From NCBI GenBank assembly GCA_016271365.2, contig CM028129.1:1005157501-1005221500 (forward strand): a stretch of DNA of 64,000 nt, written 5' to 3'. The position numbers were made by a program, and so were the translations under genes. Below, piece after piece: positions 21,039 to 32,644 of this stretch (the first letter of the stretch is position 1; the number at the start of each line of letters is the position of its first letter). Source of the DNA: Neoceratodus forsteri. Taxonomy: Eukaryota; Chordata; Ceratodontiformes; Ceratodontidae. The notes under the pieces were generated by a model. That model did not search any database, was not told the DNA's origin, and saw only the letters and a program-made list of their open reading frames with translations.

Positions 21039-22388
21039 TTAGAAGAGTGGAAACCTTAGTTCACCCAGGGCCCTCTCAAGTGGGGACCATATCTGTTTAT
21101 ATCTATTTAGATGTCCCAAGACCTTGTATTGGATATGTTCTAGTTTCATATTATTCAATAATATTTTAATCCAGTGAGCAATGGTGGGTGTTGACTGGGC
21201 CATCCAATTCTGCGCCAGAGTCTGTTTGCCCACCACCAAGGCTAGTCTTCTCAGAGGATGTGAAGTCTTTGCTTGGCCCTTCCCACCTCTATATACCCCC
21301 AGCAGGATATCAACTGGATCCAAAGGTATATCACAGTCCAGGACCTTATTTATAAGATAATTTATCTCATCCCAATATGGCAACACCCTTGGGCATGCCC
21401 ATACCAGATGAAAAAAAGAGCACCCCTGTGAAAAACATTTAGGACATTGATCAGGAACCTGAAGATTTATTTTATGAGCCAAAGCAGGAGTGGAATAAGC
21501 TCTGTGGATAATATTGTAATGAATGGTTCTAAGTCTATTATTCACTGAACTAGACATACTTCCTCCCAGAGCCAAATTCCAATCTCCTTCCGACAAAGTG
21601 TCTCCCCTTAAATCCCTCTCCCATCTGTCTCTCAGTTTCTGTAGCCCATCCGGCTGGGCTCCCACCAGGGCACTATAAATTATACTTAAGGGTTTCACAT
21701 TTCTATGTGTTCTACAATGTTGAAGAACCTCTTCCAAAGATGTTCTAGTTAAAGGTGGTGGGGTACCCCCCTCTGGCCTATGAAGCCTAGTCAGCCTGGA
21801 CCATACCTGGAGATATATAAAGTAATGAGAAGGTTGAATGTTATAAATTTGTATTAGGTCAGAAAATTTTAGAAGGGAACCATTTTGAAATAAATGTGAG
21901 AGGAGGAAAAGTTCCTTCCTCTCCCACTCTGCCAGAGCTCTCTTGACCAGGAAGGGGGCTCCTCCATCTTTCCATAAACTGTAAAGACTGGATCCCTCTG
22001 GTGATATGCCCCCCACCTCCCCCAGAACCTGCAAAGCCTGCTTCCAAGACTTGAGATTAGTATTAGTGAAAGGATTCTGAGGCTGCTCCCCCTCCCACTC
22101 CCCAGAACTCAGAGATAAAAGATACTGAGCAAAAGGAGAGACCCTGGAAGAGTGTGACTCCATAGGTACCCAAGCCCAGAATTTGTCCCCATCCTCCAGA
22201 CAATCCAGAACATGTGTTAACTGTGCTGTGAGGGCATAAATCTTCAGATTGTGGAGTGCCAAGCTCCCCCTGCGAATTGGTAGCCACAATATAGCTTTCC
22301 TGATTCTTGGTCTATGATTCGCCCATAAGAGGGAAGTAATGGAGCCCTCTAGTGAACATAGATAACAGGAGGGAACCGCTACAGGCAA
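21039..22388 (-). CDS. L1 ORF2 C-terminal domain (open 449 codons)
   Basis: This is the longest uninterrupted frame of the window. It begins after the RT thumb; WANHRPRIRKAILWLPIRRGSLALHN is the usual L1 segment after RT (near the start of this frame), and the end carries the L1-type cysteine motif CPKC then FHLVWACP (C-x2-C, H-x5-C) around residues 317-336. It is part of ORF2 rather than a separate gene: the upstream RT lies in other frames at 22534-24069. The protein part functions in RNA binding and target-primed reverse transcription. The ATG is internal. Confidence 0.85.
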   Translation of the reverse strand: MPVAVPSCYLCSLEGSITSLLWANHRPRIRKAILWLPIRRGSLALHNLKIYALTAQLTHVLDCLEDGDKFWAWVPMESHSSRVSPFAQYLLSLSSGEWEGEQPQNPFTNTNLKSWKQALQVLGEVGGISPEGSSLYSLWKDGGAPFLVKRALAEWERKELFLLSHLFQNGSLLKFSDLIQIYNIQPSHYFIYLQVWSRLTRLHRPEGGTPPPLTRTSLEEVLQHCRTHRNVKPLSIIYSALVGAQPDGLQKLRDRWERDLRGDTLSEGDWNLALGGSMSSSVNNRLRTIHYNIIHRAYSTPALAHKINLQVPDQCPKCFSQGCSFFHLVWACPRVLPYWDEINYLINKVLDCDIPLDPVDILLGVYRGGKGQAKTSHPLRRLALVVGKQTLAQNWMAQSTPTIAHWIKILLNNMKLEHIQYKVLGHLNRYKQIWSPLERALGELRFPLF

Positions 22389-22533
22389 TGCTCAAAAGAG
22401 ATAAAGGCATTGAGGCAATATTTGCATCTTTACCAAATTCACCCTCTCCAATAGTGTAAGAGGGAAGCGATTTCCATCTACCACACTGTTTCTTAATTTT
22501 TATTGCCAGGGGTTTATAATTTAGATGGTCCAC

Positions 22534-24854
22534 TTATGCCAATTTATGGGGAAGTTGTATTCCTAGATATTTTATCACTGTTTTGGGGGGTATATCTACT
22601 CCATCTATATGAACTGACTGGCTGACATTCCCCCGAGGGAGCCATTCACTTTTACTCCAGTTGATCTTGTGACCAGAGAGAGGGCTGAAGCTCTTAAAGA
22701 GAGAGGTCAGGGCAGGCATAGCTTTCTTTGGATCAGCCAAAAACAGCACAACATCGTCGCCAAAAAGTGAAATAACCTGTTCCTTTCCTTTGATCACAAA
22801 ACCCCTGATTTCCTGGTGACATTGTATAGCTACCACCAACGCCTCAATAGTGAGGACATATAACAGGGGCGAGGGTGCAGCCCTGTCGAGTACCCCTAAA
22901 GAGCCGAAAAGGGCTCGAGAGAGTGTTATTGGTTAGTATTTTAGCCCATGGAGACTGGTACAAGCATGCCACCCACCGACAAAAGACCGGATGAAGGCTG
23001 AAATTTTTTTAATACGGCAAACATAAAAGGCCACTCGACCCTATCAAAAGCCTTCTCCACATCAAGGGCAAGAAGACCACCAAGACCATTCTTCTCCCCC
23101 CTCGACCCATGCCACATTATATTCAAAACTCACCTCAGGTTGTGCCTGGCCTGTCTGCCCCTAACAAACCCCTCCTGGTCCGGGTGGACAACCCCCGTCA
23201 AAATACCCTCAAGTCTCTTTGCCAGGATCGTTGCTATAATTTTATAGTCTGCGTTAAGCAGTGAAATAGGGTGATAAGAGCCACACCTTTTTGGATCTTT
23301 GCCTGGTTTAGGGAGACTCGTTATAGTAGCCAACTGTTGAGATGGTGTCAACTCTTCCCCCCTCCAGCACCTCCTGGAGCATACCCATGAAAAGTGAGCT
23401 CAGCTGTCCCCAGAACTTCTTATAAAATTCCAGGGGCAGTCCATCCAGACCCAGGGTCTTACCTGATCTTGATGCCCAAATCACCTCCCCTACCTCCTGG
23501 GATGTAAGTTCCTGGCCAAGTATCTCATTATCTACTGCTGATGGGGCAGGCAGGGGAACACTGTCCAGAAAGCTGGCCGGATTCCCATTATGTGGGACCT
23601 TAGAGGTGTATAGTTTTTCATAAAATGTCTGAAATATACTATTTATCTCCCGAGCAGAGGTTGTGCATTCCCCATTATCATTCTCAATAGCGATGATGGA
23701 TCTTTCCGCCCTTTGTTTCTTAATTATCCAAGCCAGCCACCTCCCCAATTTATCTCCCTCGAAGTACCGCCCTGCCTTAGACACCATAATGTCCCTCTCT
23801 ATGTGTTTGGAACTAATTTGATTGTATTCATCCTTCAGTCTTTTCAACAGCGCCATTTCTTTAAGGCAATAAGACTGCATAACCTGCTTCTCTAGTGTCA
23901 GAATGTGGGACTCCTGTTCTAGCTCCTTTATCCCCTCCTGTTTCTTTTTAAATGCCACATAGGAAATAGATTCCCCCATGACATATGCCTTAAGGGCTTC
24001 CCATGTAACTCTTGCTGAAGTATCTTCAACTTTGTTAGCTTCTAAAAACTCCATATGGCACCTGGACATTTGTTGGACATATTGAGGGTCATTCAGTAGA
24101 GTAGGGTCAAGTCTCCACCGCTGTGCCCCTACCTCATCTATCCCACTATTTAGTTCTTAGTAAAGGGAGGTATGGTCTGAAACAAGGATGGGGCCATATT
24201 GGATCTCCCCTATTCAATCCATAAATTCAGGGGAGGCCAGAAAATAATCTAGCCTGATATAGACTTTATGGGCATGGGAATAAAAGGAAAACTCCTCAGA
24301 ATCTGGATATTTAAATTGCCACACCTTCTGCAAGGACCTCTCCCCTGCTAAATTTTGTAAAGCTGACACACTCTTAGGGTAGCGCCTGAACCGTGGATTA
24401 GAATGATCTAACAAGGGATCCCAATATGAAATCTTCTCCTATAATCATCTTGTCGGGGAACACTGATACTGTAAGGGCGAGATGCTCAAAAAATTCAGGG
24501 CAATTAAAAGCAGGACTGTAAAGGGACACCAACACTACTAATTGTTCTTTCACAGTGGCTTGAACTACTCCATATCTCCCCTGTCTATCTACCTGGGAGG
24601 AATGAATCTGGACCCTGACCCCCGGTCGAAACCAAATACATGTGCCTCTAGCCTTGGATGTAAAGTGCGAAGCTATCAAAGTACTCCCCCCCCCATACAT
24701 TTCCCAGTTTTTTCACCTCCTCGTGTGTCAAATGTAATTCCTGCAGCATAACCACATCTGCCTTCTTCTTTCGAGCATAGGACCAGGCTCGTTTTTGCTT
24801 TGCTACTGTCTTAAGTCCGTTTACATTCCAGGATAGCAGCCTTAAACTAGCCAT
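22534..24854 (-). pseudogene. L1 ORF2, endonuclease and RT (frameshifted)
   Basis: The start LRLLSWNVNGLKT at 24854 and DVVMLQELHLT are the first endonuclease blocks. DKMIIGEDF near 24420-24450 is the GDFN block with G-E-D. A segment at 23308-24069 carries the linker and GLDGLPLEFYKKFWGQL. Then CGSYHPISLLNADYKI (about 23200-23290), LALDVEKAFDRVEW (about 23040-23080) and the catalytic loop SLFGDDVVLF (about 22750-22770), where FADD is FGDD. Frameshifts and stops lie near 24650, 24400, 23340, 23130, 22940 and 22534. The order and motifs identify the L1 group. Confidence 0.88.
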
Positions 24855-25989
24855 TCGGGAATACAGGTTGATAACTATGCCTTGAACCCCTCACCCTACA
24901 CCCAATAGCACTTGTATATGCCAGTCCAATCACACAGGACCCTTGAACATTTTCAGTTTTTAACCAACTGAAGAACAACCCCTGTTATCCCTCCCCAATC
25001 CCAAAACCCCACAAACCCCCATAAACCGAAATCTCCCCCATCTCCCTATGAGGCATTTAAACCTCGGAACTATGAATTAAGCACAACAGGCACTAAAATC
25101 AATAAAAGTAACTTTACCCTTAAAAAAAACTGAGTGTGGCAACAACGGTTGCTTCCTCACCTCCCTTATCCCTCTCCCCGCCTTAGTACCTACTCGGCAA
25201 AGACCCCTTTAGTATCGTGGATTACCCTCCTGGCTGCACCATCACTGTCCACATATTAGATCAGGATACAGTACCGAAGGCCCCCCCAGGGTTTGTCCAC
25301 TCCAAAAATATAAGGAAATATGTCTTGAATTTAAATAAAACAAATGAAATTTCAAAATAATTTCCTGCAGGCAGGCACCCCAGAGATAAAACCACCCAGG
25401 GAACCTCCAGATTGAGTACCTCAAAGGGCGAAACCTGTTTCTGGCACATAATTTTTACAAACAGCCCCAAAATTGCTCAGACGTCCATTCAGACCTTTGG
25501 TACCCCCAACATTTCAGAGCAATTCAAGTCACATAATAAAGACAGATTGAACCCCCTGCGTGGATCCTGGTCCCCACACATATATAAGTTATTTGTTTTC
25601 TTGTTTCCCCCACTCCCCAGGACCCCTTCCCCAACACTTTTAGCATCTGACATAGCTGAACCGACCAAAGTAAGATAAAAGAAAACATAAAATTCTTACA
25701 GTTTTTATATCAAGTATTGCTTCATACAAGTTATATCCAACAGCTGTAGCTTTGATTTCAATATAATGTGCACACCAAGGTCAAAGTCAAAACTGGGTCC
25801 ATTTAAATCTGTCCCACACTTAAAGTCACATGGAGCATAAGATTGGGTGGGTGAGCCCCGAGAAGTAGCGGGCATGCAGTGATCGAGGGACGCAGGGGAG
25901 GCCGCCAGATCCAGCCATGATAGGCCTCTAATGAGTTACGGACCCGGCTGGGCATAGCCCAACTCCCCCCCCCCCGATCCACCTCCTGG

Positions 25990-26992
25990 TGTTCCAATAG
26001 CAGAAACCCCTAACCTTCTCAGAAGTACCTGGCAGAACTGTAACTCCACTTACAGAAAATCATCTAGCAGCATTGTCTTGTTGAGGAGCCTCCTGCTCGA
26101 TATATTGCAACGCTGCATCAGGGCTTGTGAATGTCTTCAGGGCTACATCCTTCCTCCGGATAAACAGATGTGCTAGATAAACCAACGCAAAAGGTCAATT
26201 AAGCTGATGTAATCACCTCTTCACTGGCTTGAAGGCATTTCATTCCATCTGCAATGTACGGGAAAAGTCTTGAAAGATACTAACGGTCACAAATCTATTC
26301 GGATGGGTCCCGCTTTCCTTGTGACCTCCAACACCATCACTCTGTCTTGGTAATGTAGAAATTTTAATATGATATGCCGAGGCCTTTCATTCAAAGCAGA
26401 GCAGTGACCAGAAGATCTTTGTGCCCGCTGAATCTCTAAGGTACACACAGGTGGTAAGCTCAGATGGGATTTCAGCCAATTTTTGCAGAAAGTAGCACAA
26501 TCGTGGCCTTCCGCTCCCTCAGCCAAACCCACTATATGGATATTTGAGCATCTCTCCCGATTTTCGTGGTCGTCGAGCACTGCCTTCAACTTCTCTATTT
26601 CGGCCAATGCTGACTGTTGCTAACTGAGGGGTTTGTCTGAGAGTGTTGGTCTTCCTGAGTACTAACCTGCTCTTCCACCTCTGATAATCTGGTTGAGTGC
26701 TACTCCACCGTTTCCCCCAGTGCATTCACTGTTGTTTGGAGGTGTGCCAATTGAGCAGAAACATTTTTGAATACTGCATTCATTTTGCAGGTTAAATCAT
26801 TTTTTAAATCATTAAATAGCTTCTCCAAGGCCACTAGCAGTGAGTTCACATTGCTCTCATCTGTGTTAGAGGCTTGCCGTGATGGGTCCATAGTTGCCAT
26901 AGTTTCAGCTCATGGTGGCAGGGCCTCAGATCCTGATGCTTTGGGTCTGCTGCTAGAGCTTTTAAAAGTTAAATGTCCTTGCTTTTTTGACA
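25990..26992 (-). pseudogene. L1 ORF1 (coiled coil plus RRM, broken)
   Basis: The frame begins MSKKQGHLTFKSSSSRPKAS at 26992, meets a stop, and continues as MATMDPSRQASN (26900). A heptad-rich stretch LLVALEKLFNDLKNDL to LQTTVNALGETVE forms the coiled coil. Further down, RERCSNIHIVGLAEG and RPRHIILKFLHYQDRVMVL at 26287-26607 are the RNA-recognition domain of L1 ORF1p. The C-terminal domain follows in a shifted frame to about 25990. The known role is as an RNA chaperone that trimerises on L1 RNA. Confidence 0.8.
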
Positions 26993-27144
26993 TCTTAGGC
27001 AGCATACCAGTTTTTTCTTAGATAAATGTCTGTTCTTTTACCAGAAAGGGTCCCAGGGAGTCGGGGATCCAATATATTCCACGGTTTAGGCACAGAGCTC
27101 CAGAACTATGCTGCCATTCTGGATGCAGCTTGGCTACACCCCCA

Positions 27145-28203
27145 ATTTAAACACTACTTAATGGGCAGAAAACATTAGGTGACGTGGAAGGGTGTTCACT
27201 CAGCACAAAGAACCATCACTGACAGTGTCCCCCAAGGTTCAGTATGGGGTACTTTACCTTTCTCCCTATTTATAAACAACATACCAGGCAACTGTGGTAG
27301 GGCCAAACTGCAGCTGTATGCTGATGATGCTGTCTTGTATAGAATCTCAAATGACACCAATCTAATTAGCAACCATCTTGCAAATAACTCCAAGGGGTTA
27401 AAAGAATGGTTTATTGCTAATACGCTGGTTCTTAATACAAAAAAGGCAAAATATATACTATTGGGCTCCAGACTCCCGAGAACAGTAAGATAGCACTTAG
27501 TAAACTTGACTGCTTCTTCAGGATCACAAACTGAAGCTGCTGAGTCTATACAGGACCTTGGTATTTGAATCAGGACTTCTATCTCCAAACTCATGTGGAT
27601 AATATGGCTAAATCTTTACACCAAAAAATTGGTATCCTCTACTGTTTAAATGCCTACCTCACTAAGGATGCATGGATAGTCATTGCAAATAGCACTCTGC
27701 TTAACATACTACTGTTTGGTGCCCCAAGCCTCCATGCCCTCAGGAGCTTGGAAATAAACTCAAAATCCTGTACAATAAAACTGAGTGCTCTGCTTTTGGT
27801 GCTCTACACAGGGAGCATCATTGCAATGCCTTCACTGTTCTAAACTGCTCCTCTCTATAGGGGAGGTTGACTTGCCACCTTAACTGACATGTTCTTTAAC
27901 TGGTCAAAGTCTACACCCCCTCCCAAACCTCCCAAGTATTCTTGTTACTAAGCCCCTTAGGTGGGTGCTAGGATCCTCCATCTACACTCTACTTGAGATG
28001 CCCAGTTTTAAGTCATACTGTTGTTAATTCTTAAACATTCCTCTGACCTGTGTCTAAGAACCAAGTGTAAATTTGTGCTGGCTTGTATATAACTGCAATT
28101 CCTGTGCATTGTCTTCTTCTATGTAATTAATTCAGGGGCAGCTCTGAAAAAGGGGCATTTAGTCTCAGTGGACCTACCTGATTAATAAAATCAATAAATA
28201 AAT
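27145..28203 (+). pseudogene. LINE B, RT catalytic segment and 3' end
   Basis: After the L1, LINE B resumes with SVPQGSVWGTLPFSLFINNIP and KLQLYADDAVLYRIS (27300-27345), where the catalytic YADD is intact, then LVLNTKKAKYILLGS. C-terminal blocks KSLHQKIGILYC and LLNILLFGAPS (27565-27843) follow in another frame. The 3' untranslated part ends near 28203 in AATAAATAAAT repeats. The stop after PRTVR and frame changes make it a pseudogene. Family is jockey-superfamily; the exact clade is not determined. Confidence 0.8.
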
Positions 28204-28287
28204 GGCACATGACAAATTAAAACAATTAGAAACAATCACAGTGTAAATTATCAAATGGGATGGAGCCTGGAGCTGAATGATAGAATA

Positions 28288-29510
28288 TAATAATAATATT
28301 AACAAGTTTATTTATTAAACTCAATATAAGTATGTAAGCGCTGTACAATCATCAAATTCTAAAAACAATACACAAATAAATAAAACTGTTAAAATATTCA
28401 ATTACTCAGTGCTAAAAACCAGGAAAAGCACTTAGCCTCTTGGTGATTTGAGAGAGTACACGGTTGTAGGGGCCAATAGCCTGATAAGACAAGGCTTTTT
28501 GTCCAGCAGCAGTGTTCCTAAAGGGGAACTTAAATTTCAGTTTAGACTGGGAACATGTTCAGAATATGTTGGAAGAACATTGAAAAACCTCAGTTATAGA
28601 AATGGGGACTTTACCAAGAACAATCTCGTGAAGGGACACCACTGAACTATAGGCCAAATGATCCTCCAGGGATCGACATGAAGCAGATTTATACAATTGA
28701 CAATGGTGTGTACGACAGAGTAGGTCAGTTAGATAATAACAAACACAGCTGTAAACAGTGCACGCCTTGAAGAGGACACTGGCAGGAGCAGCAGTATGCA
28801 CAATGGAACTGTAATCAACAATAGGGACCAGGATGCTATTGACAAACAATCTTATTGTACCTGAAACTAGAAACCTTTTAACTTGATATATAGAAGCAAG
28901 TAACTGGCAGCTGGTTTTACCAAATAGTTGACATGGGTGTCAAAAGATAAGAGTGCTGTCGAAAAACAAACCTAAATATTTAAACTCAGAGACATGCTGC
29001 ACCTCAGTGCCAGCCAAATCATGTATTTGAAAAGAAGAACTAACTGATTTTTTATAAACCCCAGAAAAAAACATGCTTTCAGTTTTTTTAGTGTTGAGGA
29101 CCATCCTGTTATTTAAACACTACATCTGGAGAAGGTCAAAATTATGCTGACTAGTTTTATTCAAAGTAGACCAATGCTTGCCTACAATTAAGATGGCTGT
29201 GTCATCCACATGCGGGATAGTTTTGGTTGATGGGCAGGCCCTTGACAAAGAATGTAAAAAACTAGAAAAAGTAGGGGACCAAGAATAGATCCTTTAGGGG
29301 CCCCACAACATATATGACAAAAGTCTAAGAATATATTTTCAATAGCAGTCCTGTGAACAAGTAGGTCAAATAGTTTCTGTACCAATTGGTGGCATCAGGG
29401 GAAAAACTGAGAAAGGCTAAAGCCTGAGCCAGCATTTCTTGGTCAAAAAAGCTGAATACCTTGGTGAGGGCCACAAAAACCGAAGCTTCATAATTACCTG
29501 TATCTAACGA
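28288..29510 (-). pseudogene. minus-strand LINE fragment, RT and C-terminus
   Basis: The minus strand reads VFVALTKVFSFFD (about 29430-29470), GAPKGSILGPLLF (about 29275-29310), DDTAILIVGKHWSTL near 29190, KYLGLFFDSTLIF near 28950, and FVNSILVPIVDYSSIVHT (28790-28849). These are RT blocks in the expected order with several shifts. The left end carries TTTATTTATTAAACTC and GCGCTGTACAATC, the mirror of a typical GTACAGCGC...AATAAA LINE end. It is 5'-truncated near 29510. Confidence 0.7.
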
Positions 29511-29559
29511 TAATTACCTGAATTTAATGAAAAGTTTCTTAAATGTGATCTGTTGCTTT

Positions 29560-30524
29560 TCAGCTATGTGGAAGAGGGGATACCCAAAATGTTGAGAAAA
29601 TGTTTTTTTATGAAAATCTGGTTTTGAGGTTGATGTGGGAAATTTAAAATAGTTATCAATTGATGATGATGTACTAAATTGATAAGTGTATTGATGATGT
29701 CACAATTGATTAGTGTGTATAACAGATATTTCAGTGGGTATTATACATTTATCTGGTATTATATCATGATAAACTTCATCTTCGTATGGGGAAAAGCAGA
29801 ACCATGTCTCAATACTGTAATATAATACACTATATCTATGTATATAGGGGATATGCAATGGTTTGCCTCAAAACATACAATTTATCTTCAAATGTGTGGG
29901 GAGAGGACTATAACTCACGAGTGAGATATGAAAGCCCTGCCCACTCACAAGTGATTATAAATTGCCTATTTCCCGGATGTTCTCAAACAACTATCTCAAT
30001 ACGCCATCCTTGATCATATGTCACACTTAGCCTCTGACTGACTTAATTTATATAATAAATGCTGGCAGGACTGTTTTAAATATTTAAACACATCTACACA
30101 TATCGTCACTTAATCCATGGGTCATTATATGTTCACATTGGAATCTCGCTTCTAGCTCTTTCGTTCTTTCTTCATCTCCTCTCTCTCTATCTTTTTATCT
30201 CCTTTTCTTCTTCCCTTTCCTTCTTCATTCTTGTTCACTTTCTTAGATATTCTTCTCTTTTTTATGTTCTTCCTTTATATAATCTTACACGTACTTGTAT
30301 TAAATTACAGCATAATAGAAGTACAATCACAACTACTCATATTTCTTGTTTGTATCTACTCCTTTTACCCCTTGAATCATAAATTGCCATATTTTCTCTC
30401 TAACATACAGATTGTACTGCTACATATTGTTTTCTCAACATTTGTTTTCCTCTTTAATATCATTGTATAATACTCGGACAACATGTTTTTTCCTTCTCCC
30501 ATTAAGAATTTATGTAAGTGTATA
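29560..30524. other. unassigned AT-rich sequence
   Basis: The first 60 bases repeat part of 9620-9800 (TTTCTTAAATGTGAT). The rest, including a pyrimidine-rich run at 30150-30260, shows no gene or element that I recognise. Confidence 0.35.
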
Positions 30525-30690
30525 TTTAAGCAATATACCATGACAGAGAGTCGGTATATTGGTGGATTTACCACGCCTGGTGTGGTTTGGTCATGAGGCA
30601 CAGCCGAGTTACTTAATCGCACCAGAAGTGGTAAATCCACCCATATACCCATTTTCTGTCATGGTATATTGCTATTATACAATGTTCAAC
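30525..30690. mobile_element. palindromic MITE, copy 2
   Basis: GCAATATACCATGACAGA at the left and TCTGTCATGGTATATTGC at the right are exact or near-exact complements, as are GGTGGATTTACCAC and GTGGTAAATCCACC further in. The loop contains TCATGAGGCAC, also found in the copy at 1437-1602 as TGTGCCTCATG in the other direction. A more diverged partial copy may lie at 30728-30835 (GGAGGATTTGTCAC). Confidence 0.75.
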
Positions 30691-30835
30691 TTATTTTTTT
30701 GTTTTTATAGTGATATAAAACTTTTACAGTGGGTATACTGGAGGATTTGTCACAGTCATGTGATATGTTTTGACCAATGAGGTTACTGGATTTTCATATC
30801 CCATTGTATAATGGAGAATGTAGTGTATATGTATG

Positions 30836-31495
30836 TATAATCACAATAACTGCAAAACAAAAATTGCATATTTTAAGTTAGAGGTTTTGTTTAAAAGACA
30901 GTGAAGTGGTTCTTGGAAAATACATTTTAAGGTGTCATCTTCTCACCTCTGACTTGCCTGTGAACATGTGGGCTCACTTCTGACCTATCTGAAATCACTT
31001 GGGTTCACCCATTTCCTGTCTGTGAGTACACTGGATCTCTTCTGTCTTATCTGTGACAATTGGGGTTAACCTGTGATCTAGGATTGCTAAGAATCTATCT
31101 AACTGAATTGGATGCATCAGATTTGTTTTTTTTCTTCAGAATTAAAATTTTCGGCATTGAGGAACAAAATTCCAAATTCGGAAAAAGGGTCAGAATCAGA
31201 ATCTGATTCCATTCCGTATACAACTACAGTAGAAAAACATACATAACCTTCCCCCAAATCCCACCTCTTGAAACAAAACTGTCTGGGAGTGACCCTAAAC
31301 AAGTCCTCCCTCCTTCCATGTCCCTTGTCTCACCCTTACCTTGAGTGAGCATAAGATGGAGAATTGGTGCTGCATGCAGTGTGGTGCTGCAATTTCCTTG
31401 AGGGTTCACTCCACCCAACTGCTTGGCTGGTATCATCCAGTCATGAGTGGAGGCTACTATTCCTGTTGCTCAGGAGTCTAACACCCCCCCAACAT

Positions 31496-31527
<32 letters not shown>

Positions 31528-32640
31528 TGCTCTGCCCCGGCCAATCATGACTATTCCTCCTCAGTCCCAAACAGTCAGTTTTATAATCCCCAATTTTTTT
31601 TTTTTTTTTAACTATTAATTTCCCACATCCCCCAACCTGGTAAGTCTGTCTGGATGGTAGGGAGGTAGCCACTGGTCAGGCCAGTCAGAACAATTCCTGG
31701 GTTAGACTCTGTTGAGCTGGAAGCAAGGGCATGGTGTACTTCTGGCTGGGTGGGTAGACACAGGGTTTGGCGCATGTTGACCACCCCCATTTCCCAGCAG
31801 ACAGCAGGAGCTCTTGATTTGCTTGGAGGAGGACATGTTGATGGCAGGCCAGGACTCACCTGCCCTGGAATTATTTGCTTCTAGCAGTACTGGGCTGATG
31901 ATACATGCTTTCTGCTTACTGGGATGGGTAGAAGTTGTGTAACTCCAGTCAAGATGGGGCAGGTGATGGGCTGGTGGCAGGGGGTAAGTCATGGGACTTC
32001 CCTGGGTCTAACATTGGGTTGAGAGAGTTCAGATTGATGAGAGGAGTCACCAGAGTAGGACCCTCATGCCACCAGTGTGATCATGACCTGAGGACAATTA
32101 AGAAACATAGGAGGCCCCTCCCCTTCACTCAGGCCAGCTGGCAAATGGTGCAGAAGGTAAAACTGGGAGAGAGAAGGAAGCATAAGAAGTGGTTGAAGTG
32201 GGGTGACTAAAGCAAGGTAGTAATAAATGGTATTGTTTTGTGTACTTGGGTGGGGGGAGGTTTATTTTTGCAAGTTGTTCAGATGCAGAATCGGAATTTC
32301 TGATTCCATTTCATATTCTATTCTGATGCCATAATCGGATGCAGACTAGAACTGGACTTAAGAATGAGAATTTTCAAAACTCTGCTATAGTCACAACAGA
32401 AGAGATTCCAGAGATATCCCAATTCCCCAATTCTGACTAACTTCCACAGAATTAAACAGAAACCCAATACTGATGGATTTTGGATACAAGGGACTGCTGG
32501 ACATGAACTGGGCAGTGGAGCTATGTAATAACCACTTGACCACCAGATAAATTCCTCTACAATCTTCCAAGTTTGCTCTGCAATGCTGAACATGAAAATA
32601 AGGACTGGCAAACTCCAAAATATTTCTCTGACAGTAGATT
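30836..32640. other. unassigned sequence with a CA microsatellite
   Basis: I find no gene. A (CA)n run lies at 31494-31520. CAGAATCxGAATC plus TGATTCCATT occurs at about 31190 and again at about 32288, which may mark the ends of an unknown element of about 1.1 kb. The open frames in between lack signatures. Confidence 0.4.
31494..31529. repeat. (CA)n microsatellite
   Basis: A run of about thirteen CA dinucleotides is followed by TATATAT. A poly(T) run of 13 follows at about 31597. Confidence 0.95.
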
Positions 32641-32644
32641 TATT

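Larger units (their letters stand above)
20803..27144 (-). mobile_element. L1 LINE, about 6.3 kb, full length, minus strand
   Basis: The element is bounded by a perfect 15-bp target duplication, ATTTAAACACTACTT, at 20788-20802 and 27145-27159. The 3' end lies on the left with an A-rich tail (seen here as TTTTATTTTTAAACTTTATTTATT) and an AATAAA. Order from the right is a 5' untranslated part (27005-27144), ORF1 (about 26000-26992) and ORF2 (about 21039-24854). It interrupts LINE B. The long, exact duplication suggests it is among the younger insertions, although ORF1 and most of ORF2 are already broken. Confidence 0.92.
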
